A stretch of 40,470 bases of DNA from Tetragenococcus sp041859945 (GCA_041859945.1 JBFLGC010000024.1:1-40470), one strand, 5' to 3'. Shown: positions 7,911 to 16,546, counted from the first letter of the stretch. Notes: generated by a model not told the origin, from the letters alone. Translations and numbers: made by a program.

Positions 7911-8096
7911 TTATCCACAAAGACATTCAATATCGAAAAGCAAGTTCTGTTGTCGTTATGAAAGAGACCAAAAAATAAAAAGCAGGCGAATGACGATTAA
8001 GAGAGCATTGTTACAAAAGAACGGACTTAGACAAATTTGCTTTTATTTATCCACTTGATCAATTCACTTTTCTAAGTAAAATGAACTTGTGGACAA
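7911..8096. promoter_or_regulatory. Cluster of three DnaA-box-like motifs
   Basis: TTATCCACA at 7911-7919 is a perfect consensus box. TTATCCACT at 8047-8055 and, inverted, TGTGGACAA at 8088-8096 each differ by one base. Just beyond, 8101-8120 is a near-perfect palindrome with arms TGCG and CGCA around AAAATTTT. The grouping is seen; binding of DnaA is inference. Confidence 0.35.
7930..8045 (+). repeat. Diverged dispersed repeat, copy 2
   Basis: It shares ordered blocks with the stretch at 298-410: TCGAAAAGC, TGAAAGAGACCAAA, ATGACGATTAAGA, TACAAAAGAA and ACTTAGAC. A 76-codon frame crosses it, but the frame is not kept in copy 1. DnaA-box-like motifs flank this copy. Confidence 0.6.
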
Positions 8097-8151
8097 CAGA
8101 TGCGCTAAAATTTTATCGCACAAGCAATATGCTTTAACACTCGATCAGAAA

Positions 8152-8194
8152 CAAAAAGGCTCCTTGATCCTCACTAAGAAGTGATCAAGGAGCC
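8152..8194 (-). terminator. Terminator of the opuC operon
   Basis: Read on the minus strand, GGCTCCTTGATC and GATCAAGGAGCC form a 12-bp stem followed by TTTTT. Confidence 0.92.
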
Positions 8195-8201
8195 GTCTTT
8201 G

Positions 8202-8870
8202 TTAAGCACTTTTACGATTAGATGGATCGAGTTTATTTTCAACGATCCCTAAGAGCCAATCGGTGACGATCGACATCAGCGCGGTCGGTAAGGCGCCGGC
8301 TAAGATGATGGCGGCACCGTCTGTGGCATTGGTCCCACGCACGATGATATCGCCTAATCCACCGGCACCAACAAAGGTCCCGATGGCGGTAATCCCAATC
8401 GCCAAAACGAGGGCGTTACGGATACCAGCCATAATAACTGAAATCGAGAGTGGCAATTCGATCATATAAAGTCGTTGCCAACTGGTCATGCCCATGCCTT
8501 TGCCGACATCAAGCGCATTGCGATCGACTTGGATCATGCCAGTATACGTATTTTTGATGATCGGCAAAAGGGAGTAGAGAAAGACGGTCACGATCACGAC
8601 ATTGACCCCTAGACCAAAGGCAAACATCAAAATGGATACCATGGCAAGTGAGGGAATGGTTTGAATGATGTTGGCCACACGAATGACCCAATCGGCGAGT
8701 TTACGATTTTTGGAAATAGCAATACCGACAGGAATGGCAATGATGGCCGCAAACAAAACACCATATAGGGAAATCAAAAAGTGACGGATAAATTGAGAAA
8801 GGACATAGCTACCATTTTCTTGGAAATAGTAGATAAATTGCTGAAATAGGTTCATTTCACTTAAATTCAT
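8202..8870 (-). CDS. opuCD: OpuC-type osmoprotectant ABC transporter, permease
   Basis: This is the second inner-membrane subunit (222 residues, about 5-6 helices) of a glycine betaine/carnitine/choline importer. A permease signature is seen in the region DVGKGMGMTSWQRLYMIELP, the loop that contacts the ATPase. The gene overlaps the preceding binding-protein gene by four bases (ATGA), and the operon terminator follows directly. It resembles the other permease at 9787-10428, as expected for the heterodimeric OpuC arrangement. Substrate choice among betaine, carnitine and choline cannot be read from this subunit. Confidence 0.88.
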   Translation of the reverse strand: MNLSEMNLFQQFIYYFQENGSYVLSQFIRHFLISLYGVLFAAIIAIPVGIAISKNRKLADWVIRVANIIQTIPSLAMVSILMFAFGLGVNVVIVTVFLYSLLPIIKNTYTGMIQVDRNALDVGKGMGMTSWQRLYMIELPLSISVIMAGIRNALVLAIGITAIGTFVGAGGLGDIIVRGTNATDGAAIILAGALPTALMSIVTDWLLGIVENKLDPSNRKSA

Positions 8871-9790
8871 TTGTTATCCTCCTCAAAATAATTATGTTCT
8901 TCTAAGAACTCTTGGGCAACTATAGAAGGCTCGATCAAATCATTGTCGGCTTCAAAGTTTAATTTTTGCATCGTTTCTGTATCGACTTTTCCTTCTAGCT
9001 TAGCTAAAATCCCTTCTAATTCAGGATTTTCATCAAGTAAACTTTGGTTGACGATCATGGAGGCATCATAAGGTGGGAAGAATTGCTTATCATCTTCCAG
9101 CATCACCAAATCATAACTTTGGATCCGACCGTCAGTAGAATAACCTAGGACGACATCCATTTGATGCGCTGCTACGGCATCATAGACGAGGCCAATCTGC
9201 ATGGGCAAGATATTGTCGAAAGAAAAGCCATATGTTTCTTGCAAACCGTCGTAACCATCCCCGGCTCGGGTCATCCAAGCGCGGTCAGCACCGACTTTTA
9301 GTTCACTTTGAACATCAGCTAGATCGGAAATAGTCTTCAAATCATATTTTTCAGCAGTATCTTTCCGAACTAAAAAAGTATAGGTGTTGTCTAATCCATA
9401 AGGTGGAAACCAAACTTCGTCATAGCGTTTTTTAAATTCTGTTTGGGCCACTTTTAAAGCTTCATCTGGATCCATAACTGGGTCTAATAACAGCGTGGAA
9501 GCAATATCTGTCCCAGTGTAACGCGTCGACGAAATATCGGCGTCACCATTTAGCATGGCTTGATGAGTAATGGTCGTGGTCCCTAGATTATTGATGATCG
9601 TCGTTTTCTTATCGGTATAATGTTCGATCATCCCAGCGACCATATTACCTAGGATCTGCCCTTCTGAAGTGATCCCGCCAGTAATGGCAATCGTATCTTC
9701 ATCCTGATTGGAAGCAAGTCCTGGTAATGAACAGCCTGATAAGACGAATAAACCAAGCAGTGCGATTAGATATTTTTTAAATTTTTTCAT
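8867..9790 (-). CDS. opuCC: OpuC-type osmoprotectant-binding lipoprotein
   Basis: The 307-residue extracytoplasmic substrate-binding protein begins with a lipoprotein signal peptide: KKFKKY, a hydrophobic core, then lipobox LSGC with the lipidated cysteine near residue 20. The mature part has the OpuAC/QAT-family features ITGGITSEGQILGNMVAGMI, NNLGTT, DISSTRYTGT and VVLGYSTDGRI. It overlaps both neighbouring permease genes by four bases, so the subunits are translationally coupled. It captures quaternary-amine osmoprotectants and delivers them to the two permeases. Confidence 0.9.
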   Translation of the reverse strand: MKKFKKYLIALLGLFVLSGCSLPGLASNQDEDTIAITGGITSEGQILGNMVAGMIEHYTDKKTTIINNLGTTTITHQAMLNGDADISSTRYTGTDIASTLLLDPVMDPDEALKVAQTEFKKRYDEVWFPPYGLDNTYTFLVRKDTAEKYDLKTISDLADVQSELKVGADRAWMTRAGDGYDGLQETYGFSFDNILPMQIGLVYDAVAAHQMDVVLGYSTDGRIQSYDLVMLEDDKQFFPPYDASMIVNQSLLDENPELEGILAKLEGKVDTETMQKLNFEADNDLIEPSIVAQEFLEEHNYFEEDNK

Positions 9791-10428
9791 GCCGCATCAT
9801 CCCCCTTTAAAGCAGATGGCGTCAGCTTGTCTTCTAATTTAGCTAACAGCCAATCAGCGATCAAAGCCATCAAGATGACAGGGACAGTTCCAGCAATGAT
9901 CAGCGGTGGTTGGTAGTTGTCTAAGCCACTGAAGATCAGTTCACCAAGTCCGCCTGCGCCGATATAAGAAGCTAAGGTGGCCCAAGCAATGACATAAGTC
10001 GCCCCTAAGCGGACACCCGCCATGATGGTTGGAATCGCAAGTGGGATCTCGACAGTCATGATCGACTGCATATTGGTCATCCCCATGCCTTTAGCGACAT
10101 CCAAATAATTGGGATCGACGTTTTTCATACCGATATAAGCATTCCGCAAAATCGGTAGTAAGCAATAAATGAATAGGGAAATGATCGCAGGCAAGGTCCC
10201 AACCCCTAGAAACGGGATCATGAGCGCCAGTAAGGCCAAAGAAGGCACCGTTTGTAAGGCGCTAGTGATACCTAGTACGACGCTTGCAATCTTAGGTGTC
10301 CGTGTCAATAAGATCCCCAGTGGAATCGCCACGATACAGCCTAAAAAGAGCGATGCAAATGAAATATATAAATGTTGTAATGTGTTGGTTAAAATTTGCG
10401 AACCATATTCTGAAAAGAAGGTTTGCAT
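9787..10428 (-). CDS. opuCB: OpuC-type osmoprotectant ABC transporter, permease
   Basis: A 213-residue membrane protein with the coupling-loop sequence DVAKGMGMTNMQSIMTVEIP and the conserved ASYIGAGGLGELIFSG. It starts three bases after the opuCA stop with a strong AGGAGG site and overlaps opuCC by four bases. With opuCD it forms the transmembrane pore of the importer. Confidence 0.9.
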   Translation of the reverse strand: MQTFFSEYGSQILTNTLQHLYISFASLFLGCIVAIPLGILLTRTPKIASVVLGITSALQTVPSLALLALMIPFLGVGTLPAIISLFIYCLLPILRNAYIGMKNVDPNYLDVAKGMGMTNMQSIMTVEIPLAIPTIMAGVRLGATYVIAWATLASYIGAGGLGELIFSGLDNYQPPLIIAGTVPVILMALIADWLLAKLEDKLTPSALKGDDAA

Positions 10429-10431
10429 AAA

Positions 10432-11616
10432 TTAGACCTCCTCTGTTGTTTCCGAGCTAAACGATTCAGCGGCTTCAGATAAAGATTGTTCTTCGCCCCA
10501 AAGGACATCGTAAACCAGATCGACTAAAGAAGCGCGCGTGATGATGCCGACGACCCGTTTTTGTTCATCGACCACAGGCACATATTTCAGACCACGTTTC
10601 AAGATCCGTTGCAAAGTGTTACGCAGTAGCGAGGATTCTTTGACAAAAAAGACATCAGGATTCAATAGATCACCGACACTGCTGTTTTTGCCACGCTTGC
10701 GATTGATTGATTCAATGTCGATGTAGCCTTTTAAGATATGGCGTTCATCAGTCACTAAAAGGGTATCGACCCGTTTTTCGCGCATCAATTTGATGGCTTG
10801 TTGCAAAGATTTTCCTGGCGTGATAGTGACAGCAGTATTCAGCATCACTTCACCCACTGTGGTGTTGTCAGGTCGCGCTTGTAATAAGCGATCTTCACCG
10901 ATCAATTCTTCGACGAATTCATTGGCTGGAGCTTGCAAAATATGGTCCGGTGTGTCGTATTGCAAGACCTTTCCTTCACTCATGATAGCGATGCGATTGG
11001 CTAATTTTAGGGCTTCATCCATATCGTGGGTAACGAAAATAATGGTTTTACCTAGACGTTCTTGCAGATCTTTGACCAGATCTTGCAAAGCGTCACGGGT
11101 GATCGGGTCCAAAGCGCCAAAAGGTTCATCCATCAAGATCACATCTTGGTCAGCAGCTAAGGCGCGGACCACGCCGATCCGTTGTTGTTGCCCACCGGAA
11201 AGTTCACTTGGATAGCGATCGAGCATTTCTCTGGGCAATTCAACCATGTCGATCATCCGGTCGGCGATTTCGCTTCGTTCTGTTTCGGGAACTTTTAATA
11301 ATTTTGGCACGAGCGTAATATTGTCACGGATCGTCATATGTGGCATCAAACCAATATTCTGAATGACATAACCGATTTTTCGCCGTAACTCTACTGGGTC
11401 AAGTTCGTTGATATCTTTATCGTTGATCAAAATCTTACCTTTAGTCGGTTCGATCATCCGGTTGATCATCCGCATAGAAGTTGTTTTCCCACTCCCACTG
11501 GTACCGATAAAACAGACAAATTCACCTTTTTCGACGGTCAAGTTCATGTCATCAACAGCGACTTTGCCACCTTTAAATATTTTTGATACATGATCAAATG
11601 TAATCAAATTTTTCAC
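10432..11616 (-). CDS. opuCA: OpuC-type osmoprotectant ABC transporter, ATP-binding protein with CBS domains
   Basis: The 394-residue ATPase is the first gene of the minus-strand operon opuCA-CB-CC-CD. It has Walker A GTSGSGKTT (about residues 37-45), the signature LSGGQQQRIGVVRALA, Walker B VILMDEPFGALDP and the switch histidine in IIFVTHDMDEA. Residues from about 255 on form two CBS domains (GEVMLNTAVTITPG; VGDLLNPDVFFVKE ... VVGIITRASLVDLVYD), which in this family sense ionic strength or c-di-AMP. The c-di-AMP link would tie this operon to kimA next door. The ribosome-binding site AGGTGA precedes ATG 11616. Confidence 0.93.
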   Translation of the reverse strand: MKNLITFDHVSKIFKGGKVAVDDMNLTVEKGEFVCFIGTSGSGKTTSMRMINRMIEPTKGKILINDKDINELDPVELRRKIGYVIQNIGLMPHMTIRDNITLVPKLLKVPETERSEIADRMIDMVELPREMLDRYPSELSGGQQQRIGVVRALAADQDVILMDEPFGALDPITRDALQDLVKDLQERLGKTIIFVTHDMDEALKLANRIAIMSEGKVLQYDTPDHILQAPANEFVEELIGEDRLLQARPDNTTVGEVMLNTAVTITPGKSLQQAIKLMREKRVDTLLVTDERHILKGYIDIESINRKRGKNSSVGDLLNPDVFFVKESSLLRNTLQRILKRGLKYVPVVDEQKRVVGIITRASLVDLVYDVLWGEEQSLSEAAESFSSETTEEV

Positions 11617-11646
11617 CTCAAAGTTGATTTTTTTATAAAACTTATA

Positions 11647-11656
11647 ATACTAGTAT
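11647..11656. promoter_or_regulatory. Palindrome ATACTAGTAT upstream of opuCA
   Basis: A perfect 10-bp palindrome lies about 30 bases upstream of the opuCA start, in the place expected for promoter or operator. On the minus strand it is followed by TATAAG. It may be an operator of an osmostress regulator; no regulator gene is adjacent. Confidence 0.3.
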
Positions 11657-11836
11657 GACGGAAAAAGGGACGGATGACAAATGATAACACTTTTGAAAAC
11701 TTGATAGAGCGGCATTTTAGCAAAAAGAAATCGCTACCTAAAAGTAGTTAAGAATCGTTTGAATGGCAAGTGGCACAAGGGCTGACAGTGAATTTTCTTG
11801 ATTTAAAATATTTCTTTTCGAAAAAAATGGAAAAAG

Positions 11837-11845
11837 TGTTAAAAT
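11837..11845 (+). promoter_or_regulatory. Probable extended -10 promoter element of queA
   Basis: TGTTAAAAT is an extended -10 sequence 37 bases before the queA start; no good -35 box is seen at 17 bases. Confidence 0.4.
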
Positions 11846-11881
11846 GAAGAAGCATATCGTAAAAGAAAGAGTGAGAAAATA

Positions 11882-12913
11882 ATGTTGACTACAGAAGATT
11901 TTGATTTTGACTTGCCACAAGAATTGATTGCCCAAACACCACTGACGAAACGTGACAGTTCTCGGTTATTGGTTTTGGATTCAAAAACAGGCAAAATGTC
12001 CGATAAGCATTTTACGGATATCATCGATGAATTAAATTCAGGCGATGCCTTAGTGATGAATGATACCCGCGTCTTACCGGCACGTCTTTACGGAATCAAG
12101 CCGGACACAGGTGGTCACTTGGAAGTCCTTCTTTTGAATAACACAGAAGGGGATGTCTGGGAAACGCTCATCAAACCAGCCAAGCGTGCCAAAGTAGGGA
12201 CAGAGATCGTCTTTGGCGATGGCCGCTTGAAAGCAGTCGTTGAAGAAGAACTAGAACATGGGGGCCGGATGGTGCGTTTTTCTTATGCTGGCATTTTCTT
12301 AGAAATCCTTGAATCGTTGGGTGAAATGCCTTTGCCTCCGTATATCAAAGAACGTTTGGAAGATCCTGAACGTTATCAAACCGTCTATGCCAAGGAAAAT
12401 GGCTCGGCGGCCGCACCCACGGCAGGATTACATTTTACGCAAGAATTGTTAGCTAAAATTGCCGCAAAAGGAGTCAAATTGGTTTATTTGACCTTACATG
12501 TCGGTCTCGGGACGTTTCGCCCTGTCAGTGTCGAAAATATTGAAGAACATAATATGCACAGTGAATTTTATCGCTTAACAGAAGAATCTGCGCAGACATT
12601 AAATGATGTCCGTGATCACGGTGGTAAGATCGTAGCTGTTGGGACGACTTCGATCCGAACACTTGAAACGATCGGGACCAAATTTGATGGAGCCATCAAA
12701 GCAGATAGCGGTTGGACTGATATCTTCATCAAACCAGGCTATAAATTCAAAGTCGTCGATGCTTTTTCGACAAATTTCCATTTGCCCAAATCGACTTTAG
12801 TCATGTTGGTAAGTGCCTTTGCCGGCCGTGAACAAATTTTGACCGCTTATAAGCATGCGGTCGAAGAAAAATATCGCTTCTTTAGTTTTGGCGATGCGAT
12901 GTTTATTAAGTGA
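11882..12913 (+). CDS. queA: S-adenosylmethionine:tRNA ribosyltransferase-isomerase
   Basis: QueA moves and rearranges the ribose of S-adenosylmethionine onto preQ1-modified tRNA to give epoxyqueuosine, in tRNAs with a GUN anticodon. The 343 residues match the family length. Signatures are DFDLPQELIAQTP near the N-terminus, MNDTRVLPARLYG, AAPTAGLHFTQELL, LHVGLGTFRPV and GTTSIRTLE. ATG 11882 follows GAGTGAG. tgt, which installs preQ1, is encoded about 3.6 kb downstream on the same strand. The two are often adjacent, and here a DUF975 gene and an IS-disrupted gene lie between them. Confidence 0.95.
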   Translation: MLTTEDFDFDLPQELIAQTPLTKRDSSRLLVLDSKTGKMSDKHFTDIIDELNSGDALVMNDTRVLPARLYGIKPDTGGHLEVLLLNNTEGDVWETLIKPAKRAKVGTEIVFGDGRLKAVVEEELEHGGRMVRFSYAGIFLEILESLGEMPLPPYIKERLEDPERYQTVYAKENGSAAAPTAGLHFTQELLAKIAAKGVKLVYLTLHVGLGTFRPVSVENIEEHNMHSEFYRLTEESAQTLNDVRDHGGKIVAVGTTSIRTLETIGTKFDGAIKADSGWTDIFIKPGYKFKVVDAFSTNFHLPKSTLVMLVSAFAGREQILTAYKHAVEEKYRFFSFGDAMFIK

Positions 12914-13035
12914 GTATAAACTGTTCTTTATATAGCTTTCTGTCTGTGCGTATCGTTAGCAGCTAAGCATTTATCGTTCTCGAGTTCTTTTAAAAAACGA
13001 TGAAAAACGATAGAAAAAAATCGAGTCGAGATTTT

Positions 13036-13082
13036 GTCGGGAACTTTTTGCGAAATTTGAAAAAGTTTCCGACGTTTTTTTC
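13036..13082 (+). terminator. Terminator downstream of queA
   Basis: GTCGGGAACTTTTT pairs with AAAAAGTTTCCGAC, with one G-T-type mismatch, and a run of seven or more T follows. It lies about 120 bases after the queA stop; the bases between hold nothing recognisable. Confidence 0.8.
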
Positions 13083-13121
13083 TAGATAAAAATCTGTTCC
13101 AATGATTTTAAATTAGCTACA

Positions 13122-13436
13122 GTCAAAAAAACTGACGGAAGTCCGGTTTCAGACTTCCGCCAAAATATTTGAAAAGAGTGTTGTTGGATCACAGCTTGCA
13201 TGAGCGGCAAAGTAACTTCTCTAGATGTCTCTTTGAAAAATTTTGTTTCAATACGCGATTTGAACACAAACTACGTGCAAACTTACGAACAGGAGCATTT
13301 GCTTTTCTAACGATCTTGGAGCTTTGATGCGAGTTCTTTGCCTTTAAATAGTAGGTGAATCTTGTAACTGTGACAATTTTTTCTTTGTTGCCAGTTTATA
13401 TAGAGAAAACGATCCAACAAACGACTCTTTTCTTAC
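13122..13436 (-). ncRNA. Candidate small RNA transcription unit
   Basis: On the minus strand a sigma-A promoter (TTGTAA at 13466-13471, 17-base spacer, TATGAT at 13443-13448) predicts a start near 13436. A terminator-like hairpin (CGGAAGTC / GACTTCCG at 13136-13159) followed after four bases by seven T predicts an end near 13122. The unit of about 310 bases holds no frame with a ribosome-binding site; a 61-codon frame runs through the terminator. It does not match the tmRNA, RNase P or SRP RNA features I know. It is separated from the upstream DUF975 gene by that gene's terminator. Confidence 0.4.
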
Positions 13437-13442
13437 AAACCA

Positions 13443-13471
13443 ATCATATCATAAATAGAAATCGTTTACAA
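13443..13471 (-). promoter_or_regulatory. Minus-strand sigma-A promoter of the candidate small RNA
   Basis: TTGTAA and TATGAT on the minus strand are spaced by 17 bases, just downstream of the DUF975 terminator. Confidence 0.5.
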
Positions 13472-13483
13472 CTGTTTTGATCT

Positions 13484-13513
13484 AAAAACCTACAACAGGA
13501 TTTCGGTTGTAGG
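13484..13513 (-). terminator. Terminator of the DUF975 gene
   Basis: On the minus strand CCTACAAC and GTTGTAGG form an 8-bp stem with a 9-base loop followed by TTTTT, ten bases after the stop codon. Confidence 0.85.
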
Positions 13514-13522
13514 CAAAAGAAA

Positions 13523-14224
13523 TTATTCTTTTGGTAAATTATCATAAAAAGCAGCTTTAGTGGCAGAAATATACGGCGTCAACCAGAGATAACCGATCCC
13601 CAATGTCATGATAGCAAGTATATGCCAGCCAATAAAGGAAAGATCGAGCATAAATAATTCGCCCTTGTGACCATTCATGATGCGACGACTGGCGGTGATC
13701 GTATCGAGATAGCCAGGCTTTTCGCCGGTATGTTCGTAGGTATCATAGAAAATATAGTAGGCTTGTGAGTAGGAATAAGATTTTACGATTCCTGGAATAA
13801 CAAGTAATAACGACCATAAGAAAGTCAAAATAGCACTTAGAAAATAAATCACCACGACAGCTAAAGCGTAAGGAGCATGGAAAGTACGTAAGGCGTCTTT
13901 TAACGGTTCGATCTTCGTTTTTTGTCCACGGAATACATCTAGGAGAGTCCACGAAATAGCCACGGTAAAGAAAGTCGAAATCAGACCGCCGCCAAAACTC
14001 TCACCACCGCTACCTGATGGGGAAGTATCCCCCATATCGCCATTCCATTGACCACTAGAAAGTATATCGGGATTTGCTTGATAGAAAAGGATAAATGGTA
14101 TGATAATGATCAAAGCGAGGATCAAATTGATCAAGACGGGAACGAGATTCATCAAGATCGCGTCTTTCCAGCGTCCGCTGAGCATTCTTTTGGCTTCGTC
14201 TTTTAACTGAGCACTTGTTTTCAT
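13523..14224 (-). CDS. DUF975-family integral membrane protein
   Basis: The 233-residue protein begins MKTSAQLKDEAKRMLSGRWKDAI, the typical start of DUF975 proteins, and has about five hydrophobic segments (near residues 25-47, 80-100, 118-145, 190-210 and close to the C-terminus). The family pattern of a cytoplasmic loop with DVFRGQKTKIEPLKDALRTF and the later MNGHKGELFMLDLSFIGWHIL is present. Its function is unknown. AGGGGG precedes ATG 14224. It stands alone with its own terminator. Confidence 0.8.
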   Translation of the reverse strand: MKTSAQLKDEAKRMLSGRWKDAILMNLVPVLINLILALIIIIPFILFYQANPDILSSGQWNGDMGDTSPSGSGGESFGGGLISTFFTVAISWTLLDVFRGQKTKIEPLKDALRTFHAPYALAVVVIYFLSAILTFLWSLLLVIPGIVKSYSYSQAYYIFYDTYEHTGEKPGYLDTITASRRIMNGHKGELFMLDLSFIGWHILAIMTLGIGYLWLTPYISATKAAFYDNLPKE

Positions 14225-14346
14225 TTAAAAACCCCCTGTAAGTTTGAAAGATAAAATAATTATAACAAAATTTGTTTCAATAAGAAAACAAAAGCATTGC
14301 AAGAAGCAATCAGCCCAAGTTGTTTGAGATAGAATGTTGACTATAA

Positions 14347-14374
14347 TTGACAAAAGATCTTCTTATGCTATGCT
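14347..14374 (+). promoter_or_regulatory. Promoter of the IS-disrupted gene
   Basis: TTGACA and TATGCT are spaced by 16 bases, and a start codon with GGAAAGGAG lies about 50 bases downstream. The promoter is intact although its gene is split. Confidence 0.65.
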
Positions 14375-14454
14375 AAAAGCAAATTAAGAAAACGTGAGCT
14401 TTAAGTTGGAAAGGAGCTAGCAATGAAAGAAAAAGTCAAAAAAATAAACTTAGC

Positions 14455-16141
14455 CCTGAATGATTTATGATATTGAACAAAATATATCAAACAGTTGGTC
14501 TACCAACGTTTTAAGACTTTTATACGATCACCCGTTAGGTGTACAAAAAGAACCCACTCCGTGATATTGTAAAGCTACCAAACATAAACAATAAGGAGTG
14601 AGTTCTATGTTTAGTAATGTACACCAAAAACAACTGTATTTCAATGATAAAAAAACAATTCTTGTAGCCAATGATGGCGGAACGTTGACAAATGATGCTG
14701 GTATCGTGTTAGTTGCTGAATTTCTCAAAAAGATTGGTTTTGATGAAATTCTTAAAAATCGCGTTCACATTGAAGACAAACGTCAATCACCAGAACATCA
14801 GTGGTTAGAGGTCATCAAGCAATGGCTCTTTCAGTTGATCGCAGGCTACTCGAGGGATCGAGATGCCAATACCATTCAATATGATGAGCTGTTTAAACAA
14901 GCATTAGAACAAGAAACGCTTAGTTCTCAATCGACATTTTCTAAGTTGTTGAAAACTTTGACGGCAGAAAATGTCGAACAACTTTCTCAAGTTGCTAAAG
15001 AGCTCGGTGATTTATGGATGAATCACGAAGTGACCCAGAATATCATTCTGGATGTAGATTCCACCGCTTGCTTTACCTATGGAAAACAAGAAAAAGCACA
15101 ATATATCAGTCATTATGGAGCCTATGGCCTCCATCCCTTCGTTTGTTTTGACGGTTTTACCGGTTTAGCATTGGATATACACAACCGTCGTGGTCAAGTC
15201 TATACGTCGACAGGGGCCAAAGATTATCTGGCAGAAATGATCGATCACTATAGCGAAATGACGAGTGCTCCCTATCTGATGGTTCGCGGCGACAGTGGCT
15301 TTGCCACACCAGACATTTATGATTTGTGTGAAGACAAAAACATAAAATATGTCATCAAGTTAAAATTAAACAAACGTCTGACGGCTATGACTGAAAGTCG
15401 AGTGCAATATTATAGGAAAGATTCCGACTTTACAAAAACCGAAAGTCAATATTTCAATATTGTGTATCAAGCAAAATCATGGAAGAAGCCGCGAACGGTA
15501 GCTGTAAAAGCAACACGCCATGCTGGAAAACTGCTTTTTGACGATTTTCAATTTATAGTGACCAGCTTTGAAAACTTTCCGGCCAAATTGATTTTTCAGA
15601 TCTATCAAAAACGTGGAAATATGGAAAATTTTATCAAAGAAATGAAGTCGGGCTTCTTTGCTTCAAAAACAGATAGCCATACGTTTGTTGAAAATTCTGC
15701 TCGATTGGCATTGAGTTTTATTGCCTATAATATGATGCATCTTATGAAACATCTCACGTTTCCAGAAAAAGAAAAGAACACTGTGATTGATACTATCCGC
15801 TTTAGACTCTTTCATATCGCTGGTAAAGTCACTAAACATGCACGTCAGATCAGAATACATCTTTCTAGCGCAAACGTATATGATCCACTTTTCTGGAATG
15901 TACTCGCCAATATTCAGCGATTAAACATCTGAGATGGCTACAGCTTTATAAAAACACCGTTTTTTTTGAAGCTTTTTTATACCAAGGGGGTTTTATGCGC
16001 TTTTTTGCAAAACTTTCCATTGTATAAAATAACAACAAGTTATAGAAGTGAGATCTATAAAAAAACGAATGATTTTCGAGATAAATAACGCTTGTAAAAT
16101 CGATTTAAAAAATATCAACAGTTTTTCATAAATCATTCAGG
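14455..16141 (+). mobile_element. Complete IS1380-family insertion sequence, 1687 bp
   Basis: The ends carry perfect 16-bp inverted repeats, CCTGAATGATTTATGA at 14455-14470 and its complement at 16126-16141. They are flanked by the 5-bp direct repeat TTAGC at 14450-14454 and 16142-16146. One transposase gene fills most of the element. Length, end sequence beginning CC and duplication size fit IS1380. The perfect ends, clean duplication and intact gene indicate a recent, probably still active insertion. Confidence 0.93.
14607..15932 (+). CDS. IS1380-family transposase
   Basis: The 441-residue DDE transposase is read from ATG 14607, eight bases after AAGGAG. The first catalytic aspartate lies in IILDVDSTACFTYG, the second in MVRGDSGFATPDIYDLCE, and the glutamate in YQKRGNMENFIKEMKSGF, the order and spacing of IS1380 enzymes. 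The reading frame is intact, without internal stops. About 200 bases of non-coding DNA separate the stop from the right inverted repeat. Confidence 0.95.
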   Translation: MFSNVHQKQLYFNDKKTILVANDGGTLTNDAGIVLVAEFLKKIGFDEILKNRVHIEDKRQSPEHQWLEVIKQWLFQLIAGYSRDRDANTIQYDELFKQALEQETLSSQSTFSKLLKTLTAENVEQLSQVAKELGDLWMNHEVTQNIILDVDSTACFTYGKQEKAQYISHYGAYGLHPFVCFDGFTGLALDIHNRRGQVYTSTGAKDYLAEMIDHYSEMTSAPYLMVRGDSGFATPDIYDLCEDKNIKYVIKLKLNKRLTAMTESRVQYYRKDSDFTKTESQYFNIVYQAKSWKKPRTVAVKATRHAGKLLFDDFQFIVTSFENFPAKLIFQIYQKRGNMENFIKEMKSGFFASKTDSHTFVENSARLALSFIAYNMMHLMKHLTFPEKEKNTVIDTIRFRLFHIAGKVTKHARQIRIHLSSANVYDPLFWNVLANIQRLNI

Positions 16142-16430
16142 TTAGCGATGTTTCTCTGTGCGAATCTTTTCAGCGTATGTATGCCCTATTTCCAAAGAAT
16201 CCACTTTGATAGTGAAAATCGTGGATCTATCGGTTTTCCTTTTCGTTACCTAACTGTTTCTAAAGAGATCAAGGGAGCCAGTCTGTTCAGCTCATTCAAT
16301 GTTTCTTTAGGTGAATATGTTCTCTGCGTGATCTTTTTCTACTGCCTTTTAAGCTTCGGTTTAAAAGCTTATGAGAGGCTGAAAAATAGAGCCTTTCAAA
16401 TCAATAAAAATAAAATTTGATATTTTAGAG

Positions 16431-16470
16431 TCATGGCTGTTTTTATTGAGACCATGATTTTGTTTTATTT
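16431..16470 (+). terminator. Weak terminator after the split gene
   Basis: TCATGG and CCATGA can pair across a loop of about 15 bases, followed by a T-rich stretch. The stem is short, so this is tentative. Confidence 0.35.
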
Positions 16471-16481
16471 TTCAGGAATAG

Positions 16482-16510
16482 TTGCAAATCCCACCTTGAA
16501 CCTATATGAT
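16482..16510 (+). promoter_or_regulatory. Sigma-A promoter of tgt
   Basis: TTGCAA and TATGAT are separated by 17 bases and lie 37 bases before the tgt start. Confidence 0.7.
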
Positions 16511-16546
16511 GAAAAAGGATAATTCAATAGAAAGTAGGAACCAAAA

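Larger units (their letters stand above)
14423..16420 (+). pseudogene. Small two-helix membrane protein gene split by an IS1380-family insertion
   Basis: The 5' part (14423-14454, after GGAAAGGAG) encodes MKEKVKKINL and two bases of the next codon. The 3' part resumes after the insertion at 16147. Removing the element and one copy of the 5-bp duplication TTAGC restores a single frame of 101 residues ending at 16420. The joined protein has a hydrophobic segment from about residue 10 to 24, a polar middle with the motif GSIGFPFRYLTV, and a second helix near residues 70-86 (VLCVIFFYCLLSFGL), then a basic tail. I do not recognise the family. In its present state only a 16-residue peptide is read from the native start, because the IS supplies a stop. 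Confidence 0.85.

Noticed and set aside
7828..8058. 76-codon plus-strand frame
   Set aside because: No ribosome-binding site, and it spans the dispersed repeat and DnaA-box-like motifs.
13082..13267. Minus-strand 61-codon frame
   Set aside because: It has no ribosome-binding site and runs through a terminator hairpin and its T tract.
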